Assembly (NCBI GenBank): GCA_965247395.1
Contig: OZ252012.1
Coordinates: 1-64,000 of the forward strand
Reading direction: 5' to 3'
DNA: 64,000 bases
Source: CAYRJD01 sp965247395
GTDB lineage: Bacteria > Actinomycetota > Acidimicrobiia > Acidimicrobiales > Poriferisodalaceae
The notes under the pieces were generated by a model that did no database searches, was not told the DNA's origin, and was given only the letters and a program-made list of their open reading frames with translations. This document shows, in pieces, positions 31,833 to 40,572 of this stretch. A program made the position numbers and the translations under genes. Position 1 is the first letter of the stretch, and each line of letters opens with the position of its first letter.

Positions 31833-33094
31833 CGCGCACCTCTGACGACGGTTCCGTCGCCGGAACCTGCGGCACCGCCAACCCCGTCTCCGATAACCCC
31901 GTGGCCGATAGCACCGTCGCCGGTAGCTCTATCAGTGACCGGCCTGCAACAAGCGCTACTTGGCTTGTGCGCCACAAGCTGCTGGCGGCTTGGCTAGTTG
32001 TAGCTGTGGTCGCTCTTGGTGCCCTGGTTGTGGCGGTAACCGCAAACCCCCCACCCGCCACCGAAGCGGCTCGTGCGGCCGAACTGAAGGAAAACACGTT
32101 GTGTCCGGTGTGCGATGGGCAAAACGTGCTGGAGTCAAACGCTCCCGTGGCCGCAGCCATTCGCCGTCAAATTGATGAGCTGGTTGAACAAGACCGCAGC
32201 GACGAAGAGATAAGAACATTCTTGGCACGCCAATATGGCGACGATGTAAACGCTCTGCCCCCCGGCACAGGCTGGGGATCGCTGGTGTGGGTGTTGCCAG
32301 TGGCTGGGCTGCTAGCGGCCGCAGCGGGTCTGGTGCTGCTGTTTAGAAACTGGTCGCCAGACCGCTCGCCAGATCGTCTACAACACGGTGATGCTGCTAG
32401 CCCAACCAGGCGAAGAGGCACTCGTTTCAACAGGCGCTACAACAAGCCGAGTAATAACAAACCCGGGTTTACCAGGCGGTCGCGCGGAGCGATCACCCTG
32501 GTTCTCATTGCCGTAGGAGCGATCACTATCGGAGTCGTTGTCGCCCGCACCGCAGGGCTGGCAATCCCTGGTCAAACCATCACCGGCGAGATCGATCGCT
32601 CTGCGCGCTCGCTGCTGTTTGACGCACAAAACTTGTACGCCCAAGGCGAAGACGAGCAAGCGCGCGAGCTAATCAACGAAATATTCGCCACTACAGATGA
32701 TCTGCCCGAAGCGTTCATCTTGTCGGCGCGCTTATATGAGCGCGAGGGCGAGGTGCTCAGCGCACTGGTTGAGCTTGATCGGGTGCTGAACGCCGACCCA
32801 GACCAAGTTGACGCACTGACACTTCGTGGCTGGCTGCTGGTGCGTATACCCGACGAAGAGTTGATAGCCGAAGGCATCGGTTCCCTTGATGCGGCTCTAG
32901 CGCAGACGCCCGACCAGTTTGACCCGTGGGTGTTTCGTGGTTACGTGGCACGCGTAATCGAAGGAGATCTACCCCTGGCAGTCGAGCTTTACGAACAGGC
33001 CTTGCTACGTAATCCACCGCCAGCGATGACAGAGCAACTGAGTGGGCTTATTTCAGAAATGCGTGCCGAAATCAAGGCCCAAGCCGCGCAGTAA
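31829..33094 (+). CDS. ccmH: CcmH, fused to a CcmI-like TPR domain
   Basis: Fusion of 421 residues. Residues 1-40 are low complexity (NPVSDNPVADSTVAGSS). A TM and the CcmH domain follow, with the redox motif LCPVCDGQNVLES (Cys92, Cys95) and the helical region AAIRRQIDELVEQDRSDEEI, then a second TM (LVWVLPVAGLLAAAAGLVLLF). After a basic linker and a third TM come TPR-like helices (residues about 265-415: DAQNLYAQGEDEQARELINE, ALVELDRVLNADPDQVDALT, AVELYEQALLRNPPP), as in CcmI. The protein should reduce apocytochrome and hold it for CcmF. Last gene of the ccm operon. Confidence 0.9.
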   Translation: MTRTSDDGSVAGTCGTANPVSDNPVADSTVAGSSISDRPATSATWLVRHKLLAAWLVVAVVALGALVVAVTANPPPATEAARAAELKENTLCPVCDGQNVLESNAPVAAAIRRQIDELVEQDRSDEEIRTFLARQYGDDVNALPPGTGWGSLVWVLPVAGLLAAAAGLVLLFRNWSPDRSPDRLQHGDAASPTRRRGTRFNRRYNKPSNNKPGFTRRSRGAITLVLIAVGAITIGVVVARTAGLAIPGQTITGEIDRSARSLLFDAQNLYAQGEDEQARELINEIFATTDDLPEAFILSARLYEREGEVLSALVELDRVLNADPDQVDALTLRGWLLVRIPDEELIAEGIGSLDAALAQTPDQFDPWVFRGYVARVIEGDLPLAVELYEQALLRNPPPAMTEQLSGLISEMRAEIKAQAAQ

Positions 33095-33149
33095 TCGGTG
33101 CAAAACCTGCAAGAACTTGCCGAGAGCTAGCTGTCGGTAGTGTTGCTTT

Positions 33150-34382
33150 GTGGCAAAACGCGGGCGCAAGAACGACCCAGTTGCCCCTGCAGAAGCGGTT
33201 GAGCCTGTACCAACAGGTTCAACCGGTTCAACGGGTTCACCTGTAGCTGACGAGCAAGTAGCCGCCGCTGTGGGAGCGGTAATTGACCCGGAACTACGAC
33301 GTTCGTTGGCGCAGATGGGCATGTTGCGAGCCGCGGCAGTGGCCGGCCACGCGGCCCAAGTGCTCATCGCCTTGCCAGCGTCAGACTGGCCCGTAGTTGA
33401 ACAGCTGCAAGACGCCATAAAGACCACCGTTACCGCTTTGGACGGCATTACTGACGTTGCCATTGAGCTAACCGTGATGGACGAACACGAGCAGGCCACC
33501 CTTCGTTCGCAGCTAATTGGCGATCCGGCAGCCACGGCGGGCGAGCAACCCGCTCACGGCCATGCTGAAGGCCGCGCGGTGTCCTTCGCTGAGCCCGGCA
33601 ATGCCACCCGAGTGCTGTTGATCGCCAGCGGCAAGGGCGGAGTAGGTAAATCCAGCGTCACGGTAAATCTGGCGATTGCGCTAGCACAGTTAGGGCAACG
33701 AACGGCCGTGGTTGATGCTGACGTGTGGGGCTTTTCCATTCCACGGATGCTGGGTGTGCCGCGACCACCGGTGGTAATTGATCAGATGGTGGTGCCGGTA
33801 GAGGCACACGGCGTGCGCTGTATTTCGATGGGCTTTTTTGCTCGTGAAGACCAACCGGTTATCTGGCGGGGTCCGATGCTGCATAAGGCTTTGGAGCAGT
33901 TTCTGACCGATGTCTATTGGGACGAGCCGGACTATTTGCTGGTGGATTTGCCACCAGGCACAGGCGACATTTCGCTGTCGCTGGCGCAATTTTTGCCTCG
34001 CTCAGAGCTAATCGTGGTCACCACACCACAGCCAGCAGCTCAAAAAGTGGCGCAGCGCGCAGCGCTTATGGGTAGTCGCGTCAACCTGCAGGTGCGAGCA
34101 GTCGTAGAAAACATGAGTTGGTTTAACGGCGACGATGGCAAGCGCTACGACATCTTTGGTTCTGGCGGCGGCGCCGCACTGGCGGCCGAACTAGAGGTAC
34201 CGCTATTAGGGCAGATACCGCTGGTGCCCGCGCTACGAGAAGGCGGCGATGTGGGTAATCCGATCGTGGTGTCAGACCCGAGCAGTGAGGCCGCCAAGAT
34301 CTTCGGCGAGATGGCTCGACTGCTAACCGAGGAATACCTGCCGACCAGGCGCTACAGCGAAGGACTGAAGCTTCAAGCATGA
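33150..34382 (+). CDS. mrp: Mrp/NBP35-family P-loop ATPase (iron-sulfur carrier type)
   Basis: Mrp/ApbC protein of 410 residues. A low-complexity leader (VEPVPTGSTGSTGSPVAD, from 9-bp repeats near 33210-33242) precedes an N-terminal MIP18/DUF59-like domain. The ATPase follows with the deviant Walker A ASGKGGVGKSSVTVNLA, VVDADVWGFSIPRMLG, and VDLPPGTGDISLSLAQ. The CxxC that coordinates an Fe-S cluster in many homologues is replaced by MSWFNGDDGKRYDIFG. I recall this replacement as common in actinobacterial Mrp. GTG 33150 start. Its stop overlaps the selO start. Confidence 0.92.
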   Translation: MAKRGRKNDPVAPAEAVEPVPTGSTGSTGSPVADEQVAAAVGAVIDPELRRSLAQMGMLRAAAVAGHAAQVLIALPASDWPVVEQLQDAIKTTVTALDGITDVAIELTVMDEHEQATLRSQLIGDPAATAGEQPAHGHAEGRAVSFAEPGNATRVLLIASGKGGVGKSSVTVNLAIALAQLGQRTAVVDADVWGFSIPRMLGVPRPPVVIDQMVVPVEAHGVRCISMGFFAREDQPVIWRGPMLHKALEQFLTDVYWDEPDYLLVDLPPGTGDISLSLAQFLPRSELIVVTTPQPAAQKVAQRAALMGSRVNLQVRAVVENMSWFNGDDGKRYDIFGSGGGAALAAELEVPLLGQIPLVPALREGGDVGNPIVVSDPSSEAAKIFGEMARLLTEEYLPTRRYSEGLKLQA

Positions 34383-35962
34383 GACAGCTAGCAGAGCTAG
34401 AGATCCACAGTCGCTTTGTGGATGCTTTGCCCGCTGACAGTGAGCTTGCAAACACCCGTCGCCAAGTAACGGATGCTTGCTATTCCCGCGTTGCACCGAC
34501 GCCGGTCAGCCAGCCGCGTCTACTTGCGCACAGCTCTGAGATGACCGATCAGCTAGGCATTGCCGCCAGCGAGGTTGAGGCCAGTGAGTTTGCAGATGTT
34601 TTTGGCGGCAATCGCTTGCTGGCCGGAATGGATCCTTACGCCGCCTGTTACGGCGGGCACCAGTTTGGTCACTGGGCAGGACAGCTCGGCGACGGCCGCG
34701 CTATCGCACTCGGTGAGCTAATCGACATCCACGGCCAATCGCAAACCTTGCAGCTCAAAGGCGCAGGTCCTACTCCTTACTCACGCACCGCCGACGGCTT
34801 GGCCGTGCTGCGGTCTTCGTTGCGAGAGTTTTTGTGTAGTGAAGCCATGGCACACCTGGGCGTGCCAACCACGCGAGCATTAAGCCTGGTGTCAACCGGC
34901 GATCAGGTGTTGCGCGACATGTTTTATGACGGCCATCCCGCGTTGGAGCCGGGCGCGGTGGTTTGTCGTGTGGCTCCGTCGTTTGTTCGTTTCGGCAGCT
35001 TTCAGCTAGCCGCAGCACGCGGTGAGACTGACACTTTGAAGCAGCTGGCCGACTTTGTGATGGCCGAGCATTTCGGTCACTTGGCTGATGAGCCCCAGCC
35101 GGTTGCGGCGATGTTTGCCGAAGTGGTGCGCTTGACCGCTGAGCTAGTGGTGCATTGGTTACGTGTGGGGTTTGTGCACGGTGTGCTCAACACGGACAAC
35201 ATGTCGATCCTGGGGCTGACGATCGATTATGGCCCTTACGGCTGGCTAGACGATTACGACCCAAACTGGACTCCCAACACGACAGACGCAGCCAACCGGC
35301 GCTATCGGTTTGGACACCAGCCGCAGGTAGCGCATTGGAATCTGGTTCAGCTAGCGAATGCCTTGCATCCGCTAGTGGGAGGGGCCGAGCCGCTGCAGGT
35401 TGCGATAGATCAGTTTGTGCCGCAGTTTGAGAGCGGTTGGAAGCAGATGATGGCTGCCAAACTGGGTTTGCCCAGCCTGGCCGAAGCGGAAGATGCGCAG
35501 CTAGCTCAGGACGCTTTGTCGGTGTTGCAGCTAGCCGAGACTGACATGACCATCTTCTGGCGGCGCCTGGCCGATATGAGCACGGAATCTGCTGGTGTAA
35601 GCAGTCGCACCGCGTCGCTGTACGAAGCGCACTACAAGCCAGCAGAGATCACCGAGTCCCAACGCAACGCCATCGACACCTTTGGTGAGCACTATGCCGC
35701 TCGCATGCGCGCCCTAGGTATAAACGACCAAGCCCGTTGCGCGGCCATGAACCTGGTCAATCCCAAATACGTACTGCGCAACTACTTAGCCCAGCAAGCC
35801 ATCGATCTTGCTCACAGCGGCGACATGTCGCTAACGCTGGAGTTGCTTGACGTGATGCGTCGTCCTTATGACGAGCAACCGCAGTATGAGCATCACGCCG
35901 GATTGCGTCCTGACTGGGCGCGCACAAAGGCTGGCTGCTCGCAGCTTTCTTGCAGTTCCTAA
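34379..35962 (+). CDS. selO: Protein adenylyltransferase SelO (YdiU)
   Basis: Pseudokinase-fold enzyme (527 residues) that AMPylates proteins under oxidative stress in characterised homologues. Motifs are YAACYGGHQFGHWAGQLGDGRA (split at GHQFGHWAGQLGDGRA), LQLKGAGPTPYSRTADGLAV, RSSLREFLCSEAMAHLGVPT, and HGVLNTDNMSILGLTIDYGP, with Asp/Asn metal and AMP ligands. The C-terminus ends KAGCSQLSCSS, the Cys-containing form of the conserved tail that carries selenocysteine in some eukaryotes. ATG 34379 overlaps the mrp stop (ATGA). Confidence 0.95.
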   Translation: MRQLAELEIHSRFVDALPADSELANTRRQVTDACYSRVAPTPVSQPRLLAHSSEMTDQLGIAASEVEASEFADVFGGNRLLAGMDPYAACYGGHQFGHWAGQLGDGRAIALGELIDIHGQSQTLQLKGAGPTPYSRTADGLAVLRSSLREFLCSEAMAHLGVPTTRALSLVSTGDQVLRDMFYDGHPALEPGAVVCRVAPSFVRFGSFQLAAARGETDTLKQLADFVMAEHFGHLADEPQPVAAMFAEVVRLTAELVVHWLRVGFVHGVLNTDNMSILGLTIDYGPYGWLDDYDPNWTPNTTDAANRRYRFGHQPQVAHWNLVQLANALHPLVGGAEPLQVAIDQFVPQFESGWKQMMAAKLGLPSLAEAEDAQLAQDALSVLQLAETDMTIFWRRLADMSTESAGVSSRTASLYEAHYKPAEITESQRNAIDTFGEHYAARMRALGINDQARCAAMNLVNPKYVLRNYLAQQAIDLAHSGDMSLTLELLDVMRRPYDEQPQYEHHAGLRPDWARTKAGCSQLSCSS

Positions 35963-36043
35963 TTTTCTGGCACCCCACTATTACTCCACCATTAGCTATA
36001 ACTACCTGTAACTGCCCGTAACCTGCCGCAAATCAGCTAATAC

Positions 36044-36063
36044 CCTGCAGGAACCTGCAGGAA
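36044..36063 (+). repeat. Tandem 10-bp duplication upstream of the DUF3107 gene
   Basis: CCTGCAGGAA occurs twice in tandem at 36044-36053 and 36054-36063, in the 149-bp spacer between selO and the DUF3107 gene. Each unit contains the palindrome CCTGCAGG. The preceding bases (35996-36030) hold looser CTGTAACTGCC/CGTAACCTGCC repeats. No promoter could be read with confidence. Confidence 0.7.
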
Positions 36064-36111
36064 TCAATATCTGCAAACCCAACCAGATCTAAGGCGTAAG
36101 GAGCATCGTAA

Positions 36112-36342
36112 GTGGAAATTCGCATAGGCGTTGTCAACGTGACACGAGAAATACACATCGAAGTAGAAGACGACGCAGCCAAGAAGATAGTCCAAGCGGT
36201 TGAGGGCGCCTCAGCAGGCAAGGAAAAAGTGCTGTGGATAGCAGACAAGAGCGGCCGACGTGTTGCGGTGCCCGCCGACAAGCTGGCCTATGTGGACATC
36301 GGACCAAGCGGTGAGCGTCGCGTTGGTTTCGCTGGCACCTAG
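36112..36342 (+). CDS. DUF3107 family protein
   Basis: Small actinobacterial protein of 76 residues, standard for DUF3107: EIRIGVVNVTREIHIEVEDD, then GRRVAVPADKLAYVDIGPSGERRVGF. GTG 36112 is preceded by AAGGAG (36099-36104). The M. tuberculosis counterpart is TB9.4. The function is unknown. It lies upstream of the pdtaS-like kinase on the same strand. Confidence 0.9.
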   Translation: MEIRIGVVNVTREIHIEVEDDAAKKIVQAVEGASAGKEKVLWIADKSGRRVAVPADKLAYVDIGPSGERRVGFAGT

Positions 36343-36400
36343 ACAGCTGACCGCCGAACAGCTGGCTGACAGCCGTTAGCTAGGCAGAGGCTGACACGCA

Positions 36401-37990
36401 GTGCCTTTAACGACAGATCTCTTGGCGCTCGGCCCGCCTCTAAACACACGCCAGGTCAAACACCTACGGCGTCTGGTGTCATGGTGGACGCTGCTGGCTG
36501 ACCTGTCATTTTCGGATCTGCTGCTGTTTTTGCGGGCGACAAAAGACGACACGGAGCGTTTCGTTATTGCCGATCAGGTTCGTGCAAGCACTGGGCGCAC
36601 GCTCTATCGCGACGACTACGTGGGTGTGCAGGTGACGGGCGAAGAGCGACCTTTCGTGGCGGCTACGTTTAGGCAAGGCCGGATTCAAACAGGCGAGGTG
36701 AGCCTGGTGCCAACCAGAGTCCATGCGCATGTGACGTCTATTCCGGTGCTGTACGACGGCAAGGTGGTGGCGGCGTTGAGTCGCGAGGTGTCGCCCGAGC
36801 TGGTGGACAACCTGGGTGACGGCAACCTTGAGCGCAACTATTTGCAGACCTTCGTTGCACTTGCAGACATGGTTGCCACCGGGGATTTTCCTTATCCCGC
36901 ACCAGATCTGCCGTTTGGCAAGGTGCTAGGCAAAGGCACTCACGGCTTAGATCTTGAGCACGAAGAGTTACCGCGTGTGGGCGACGGGATGCTCTTGGTG
37001 GGCGATGACGATGTGGTGACGTTTGCGTCTCCCAATGCGGTCAGCGCTTTGCATCGAGTCGGTATGACCGGCGGCATCGAGAGCAAACGTTTGGACGAGA
37101 TCGGACTAGCAGAAGACGAGCTGAGCCTGCCACGGCCGCGTCTAGCGCCCGTTACCACTGAGATCGAACGCTATGGCGCGGTAGTAGAGGTGACGGCGTT
37201 GCCGCTGCGAAACGTGGCTAATGAGTTTCCGATGCGAGAACAACAACGGCTGGGTGCTCTGGTGTTGCTGCACGATGTGACGGCGTTGCGCCAGCGTGAT
37301 CAGTTGTTGCTGTCAAAAGATCGCACTATTTCTGAGATTCATCACCGGGTAAAGAACAACTTGCAGACCATTTCCTCGCTGCTGCGTATTCAGGCGCGGA
37401 GGTTGAGCTCCGGTGAGGCCAGCCAAGCCTTGCAGGAGTCGATCAGACGTATAGGTGCCATAGCACTGGTGCATGAGGCGTTATCTACAGAGGTGGGCGA
37501 TGATGTCGATTTCTGTGGCGTGGCGCATGTGTTGGCCGACACGATGCGGCACAGCCTCACATCAAATGAGCTGCCGATCGATTTTGTGGTGCGGTGCTCA
37601 GTGGGCAAGGTGTCGACCGAGATAGTCACCCCGCTGGCAGTGGTGCTAAATGAACTTTTGCAAAACACAGTGGATCATGCTTATCCGCAGGCTTGGGCGC
37701 CTGAAGATGCCGCTGGTGAGGCTTCACAGGGAGCGCAACGGCTAGGGACGGTCGAGGTGGATATTGACCAGCCGAGTCCGGATCTGTTGCGAATGGTTGT
37801 GCGCGACGACGGCGTGGGCTTGCCCGAAGATTTCGACATAGACAAGACAATGGGGCTGGGTATTTCGATTGTGCGGGCGTTGACGACAGCAGACCTAAGC
37901 GGGGCGATTACCTACAGTCGTCGACAGCCCGGTCCGGGTTCGGTGGTGCTAGTAGAGGTGCCGTTGGAGCGAACCGAGCCGATCGACTAG
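36401..37990 (+). CDS. pdtaS: PdtaS-type cytosolic sensor histidine kinase
   Basis: Histidine kinase of 529 residues with no TM segments. An N-terminal GAF-type domain (residues about 10-150) is followed by a PAS-like domain (GMLLVGDDDVVTFASPNAVSALHRVG), a HisKA_2 phospho-acceptor helix (SEIHHRVKNNLQTISSLLRI, His314/His315 region) and an HWE/HATPase domain (NELLQNTVDHAYP, VRDDGVGLPEDFD, MGLGISIVRALT). In mycobacteria PdtaS phosphorylates the antitermination regulator PdtaR; no PdtaR gene is in the window. Divergence/convergence with whiB mirrors the M. tuberculosis whiB1-pdtaS arrangement. Confidence 0.92.
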   Translation: MPLTTDLLALGPPLNTRQVKHLRRLVSWWTLLADLSFSDLLLFLRATKDDTERFVIADQVRASTGRTLYRDDYVGVQVTGEERPFVAATFRQGRIQTGEVSLVPTRVHAHVTSIPVLYDGKVVAALSREVSPELVDNLGDGNLERNYLQTFVALADMVATGDFPYPAPDLPFGKVLGKGTHGLDLEHEELPRVGDGMLLVGDDDVVTFASPNAVSALHRVGMTGGIESKRLDEIGLAEDELSLPRPRLAPVTTEIERYGAVVEVTALPLRNVANEFPMREQQRLGALVLLHDVTALRQRDQLLLSKDRTISEIHHRVKNNLQTISSLLRIQARRLSSGEASQALQESIRRIGAIALVHEALSTEVGDDVDFCGVAHVLADTMRHSLTSNELPIDFVVRCSVGKVSTEIVTPLAVVLNELLQNTVDHAYPQAWAPEDAAGEASQGAQRLGTVEVDIDQPSPDLLRMVVRDDGVGLPEDFDIDKTMGLGISIVRALTTADLSGAITYSRRQPGPGSVVLVEVPLERTEPID

Positions 37991-38001
37991 CTCGCTGGCG
38001 G

Positions 38002-38352
38002 CTACTCCTCGAACCTTCCTCCGTTTAGCTGGCCTTCCAACGGGTTGCTGTGCTTTTCTTCAACGCAGCTTGCTTCTAGCCGCCGGGCATGTGCTCGTTT
38101 GCGACGCATCACTCGGCGTTCTTCTTCGGAGTGACCGCCCCAAACACCGGAGTCTTGGTTGGTTACCAGAGCGAACTCAAGACACATTTCCTGCACGGTG
38201 CATTCGGTGCACAGAGCTTTGGCCGCGGCGATTTGGTCGAGCGCGTCGCCGGTTGTGCCTATGGGGAAGAAGCTGTCTGGGTCGGTGTTACGACAGTTAG
38301 CAGCAGCACGCCAGAGACCGCTTTCAAAAAGCAAAGCGGCTCTTGTGCTCAC
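38002..38352 (-). CDS. whiB: WhiB-family iron-sulfur transcription regulator
   Basis: WhiB protein of 116 residues from GTG 38352. The four cluster-binding cysteines are Cys20, Cys48, Cys51 and Cys57 (NCRNTDPDSFFP; ALCTECTVQEMC), followed by the G[VI]WGG turn (DSGVWGGHSEEERR) and a basic C-terminal region (RRKRAHARR) for DNA binding. Its convergent position next to a pdtaS-type kinase matches WhiB1 of mycobacteria. In-frame codons upstream to 38430 lie in the probable promoter and do not match the family. Confidence 0.93.
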   Translation of the reverse strand: MSTRAALLFESGLWRAAANCRNTDPDSFFPIGTTGDALDQIAAAKALCTECTVQEMCLEFALVTNQDSGVWGGHSEEERRVMRRKRAHARRLEASCVEEKHSNPLEGQLNGGRFEE

Positions 38353-38547
38353 GACTTGATCACCATTCGTCCATTGCGGTGATTCATAGCGGCAGGTGAT
38401 TCTTCGTGGCCGGTGTTCCCATCGCGGCACAGGCTATGCGTAGAGCACCGATTGCAACACGTGGGCGCGCACAAAGTATTTCGTTGGCTATCTCATGGGG
38501 CGTGGCGCCTGCCAGTTCATCGCTCAGTTCATAGTGCGAGGCCAGAT

Positions 38548-39600
38548 TCACGGGATTACTACCGGCAGTATGCGAGGCCGATGCGTGAACTGCAGGCAGT
38601 CCGTCTTGCCGAGATATTCACCGTCGATTTGATAGCCGATACCTGTTGCGCAAACGGTCAGCTCGGTGAGATTGTCAACCCTGTGCAACACGGTGCTATC
38701 TAGCTGGCTCAGACCGTCAGAGTTTTTGAGCGCGCCTGCCAGTGTTCTTGCCACCACGCTTGCCTTGGTTGATCGCAGGGCGACAACCGACAGACCGTTT
38801 TGCAGGTTGGCTGCGGGAGCGAGAGAGAGCGGGAGCGAACCTAGATAGGTGTAGGGGTCGGTGTTTAGAACCACGGTGAATGAGCTGGTGATGCCATCTG
38901 CGCAGCTGCTTGCGGCGTTGTCATTGCCGGCGCTTACTGAATTGCCAGCGCTTACAGAATTGCTGGCGCTTGCAGGGCCGTTGCTGTTGTGAGAGACCGT
39001 CATCTTGGTGTTGCGATGCTCCGAGCGCAGCCAAGTTTCAACGGCGGCCATCATGTAGAGCGGGTGCGCCAGGTAGCGCTTCAGTTTGGGTCGGCGCTCA
39101 ACACGATTCACAACCGCGGCATCAAATCCGATTCCGCAGTGAAAAAGAAACAGGCGACTGTTTGGGCTGCTTGGATCGGTCGGTCTGGTTTGCTCGTGAG
39201 AAACCGCGCCAGCCCCAGGCGTGGCCTCGCCTAGGCCGATTAGGTCAATACGGTCTTCATCAAGCGCGTTACAGATGGTTGTTGTGGCTACCAAAGGATC
39301 GTCGTCGGTTCCGATGGTGCGGGCAAACACGTTGGTCGAACCACCCGGCAAGGCCGCCAAGGCGCACTTTGTTCCTGCTAGCCCGTTAGCTACCTCATTC
39401 AGTGTGCCGTCGCCACCGAGCACCACTACCGCATCAATGCCTGACATGGCTGCCTCATGCGCCAAACGAGAGGCATGGCCGCGGCGCTGTGTTAGCGCGA
39501 GCTCCACTTCGTAGCGGTCGTTTAGCAGCGTCTTGATCAAAACGCGAGTGCGCGCTGTGACCGACGAGGCGGTCCCATTGGCTAACAGCAGCACGCGCAT
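38548..39600 (-). CDS. Diacylglycerol kinase-catalytic domain lipid kinase (YegS/DgkB-like)
   Basis: Lipid kinase family protein of 350 residues from ATG 39600 (ATG 39630 would add ten residues; neither has a clear ribosome binding site). The catalytic domain starts RVLLLANGTASS, and the nucleotide loop is VVVLGGDGTLNEVANGL, then ALPGGSTNVFARTIG. A low-complexity insert SASNSVSAGNSVSAGND (about 38930-38978) comes from 18-bp tandem repeats. The C-terminus has DGEYLG. The substrate could be diacylglycerol or another membrane lipid. The start region faces etfB divergently. Confidence 0.87.
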   Translation of the reverse strand: MRVLLLANGTASSVTARTRVLIKTLLNDRYEVELALTQRRGHASRLAHEAAMSGIDAVVVLGGDGTLNEVANGLAGTKCALAALPGGSTNVFARTIGTDDDPLVATTTICNALDEDRIDLIGLGEATPGAGAVSHEQTRPTDPSSPNSRLFLFHCGIGFDAAVVNRVERRPKLKRYLAHPLYMMAAVETWLRSEHRNTKMTVSHNSNGPASASNSVSAGNSVSAGNDNAASSCADGITSSFTVVLNTDPYTYLGSLPLSLAPAANLQNGLSVVALRSTKASVVARTLAGALKNSDGLSQLDSTVLHRVDNLTELTVCATGIGYQIDGEYLGKTDCLQFTHRPRILPVVIP

Positions 39601-39714
39601 CGGCACCAGTTTGCGTTGGTGCTTAGTCATTTCGGGCACCTGCGGGTGCTCACCAGCGCACTGTGGTTGACCGCGCAATTTGGCCTTAGCCCAAATATTG
39701 GGCAGACTGCCGGC

Positions 39715-40494
39715 GTGAAAATCGTGGTATGCGTAAAACAGATTCCAGATCCGGCTGTGCCGGGTGAGTTGAACCCTGAGACAAACACTCTCAAACGAGA
39801 TGAAAAGCCCATCATCGATGAGTCCGACATGTACGGGGTGGAGATGGCACTGCAATTAGCGGAGGCAACGGGCGGCGGAACCGTGTCGTTGGTGTCGATG
39901 GCTCCAGGCAACGAAGCCGCCGGTTTGCGAACCGCTTTGGCAATGGGTGCCGAAGACGCCGTGCTGGTGAGCGACGACGCCTTAGCGGGCAGCGATGCGC
40001 TGAGTACAGCCAAGGTGCTGGCCGCCGCGATCTCAACCATGGACGCAGACCTGGTGCTGGCGGGCGTTGAATCCAGCGATGGCTACACCGGCACGGTGCC
40101 GGAAATGATCGCCGGGTTAATGGCGTTGCCATCGATCACGTTTGCTAAGCACATTGAAATCGAAGGCGACAAGGTGAAGGTGCAGCGCCAGACCGAGGCC
40201 GGCTACGACGATGTGGAGTGCGCATTGCCAGCGGTAGTTGCGGTAACGGCGGGTGTGGTGGAACCGAGATATCCGTCCTTTAAGGGGATCATGTCGGCCA
40301 AGAAAAAGACGGTCGACGAAAAGACCCTGGCCGATTTAGGAATAGCTGCGGGCGATGTTGGTGCGGCCGGTGCTCGTTTGTCAACGGTGAATGTCACTCA
40401 AGCTGAAGAACGTCAGGCCGGTGAGATCATCACCGACGAGGGTGAAGGCCATCTCAACATTGTTGAGAAGCTCGCCGAGCTAAAGATCGTTTAG
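39715..40494 (+). CDS. etfB: Electron transfer flavoprotein subunit beta
   Basis: EtfB (259 residues from GTG 39715). Typical words are KIVVCVKQIPDPAVPGELNP, DESDMYGVEMALQLAEATGG, LVLAGVESSDGYTGTVPEMIAGLM (split LVLAGVESSDGYTG) and ALPAVVAVTAGVVEPRYPSFKGIM (split VVEPRYPSFKGIM). It binds AMP and pairs with EtfA to pass electrons from acyl-CoA dehydrogenases to the quinone pool, in keeping with the many CoA-ester genes in the window. Upstream in-frame codons overlap the opposing lipid kinase gene and are not homologous. Confidence 0.97.
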   Translation: MKIVVCVKQIPDPAVPGELNPETNTLKRDEKPIIDESDMYGVEMALQLAEATGGGTVSLVSMAPGNEAAGLRTALAMGAEDAVLVSDDALAGSDALSTAKVLAAAISTMDADLVLAGVESSDGYTGTVPEMIAGLMALPSITFAKHIEIEGDKVKVQRQTEAGYDDVECALPAVVAVTAGVVEPRYPSFKGIMSAKKKTVDEKTLADLGIAAGDVGAAGARLSTVNVTQAEERQAGEIITDEGEGHLNIVEKLAELKIV

Positions 40495-40572
40495 CGCCGG
40501 ACAGACCCAAAACTTAGACAACTTAGACACAGAGATTTAGAAACAGGAAATAGAAAGCAAGACACAAGACAA

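Noticed and set aside
34100..34180. Mrp inactivated by loss of the CxxC cluster motif
   Set aside because: I recall the same GDDG-type replacement in many actinobacterial Mrp proteins; the ATPase motifs are intact, so it is not treated as a defect.
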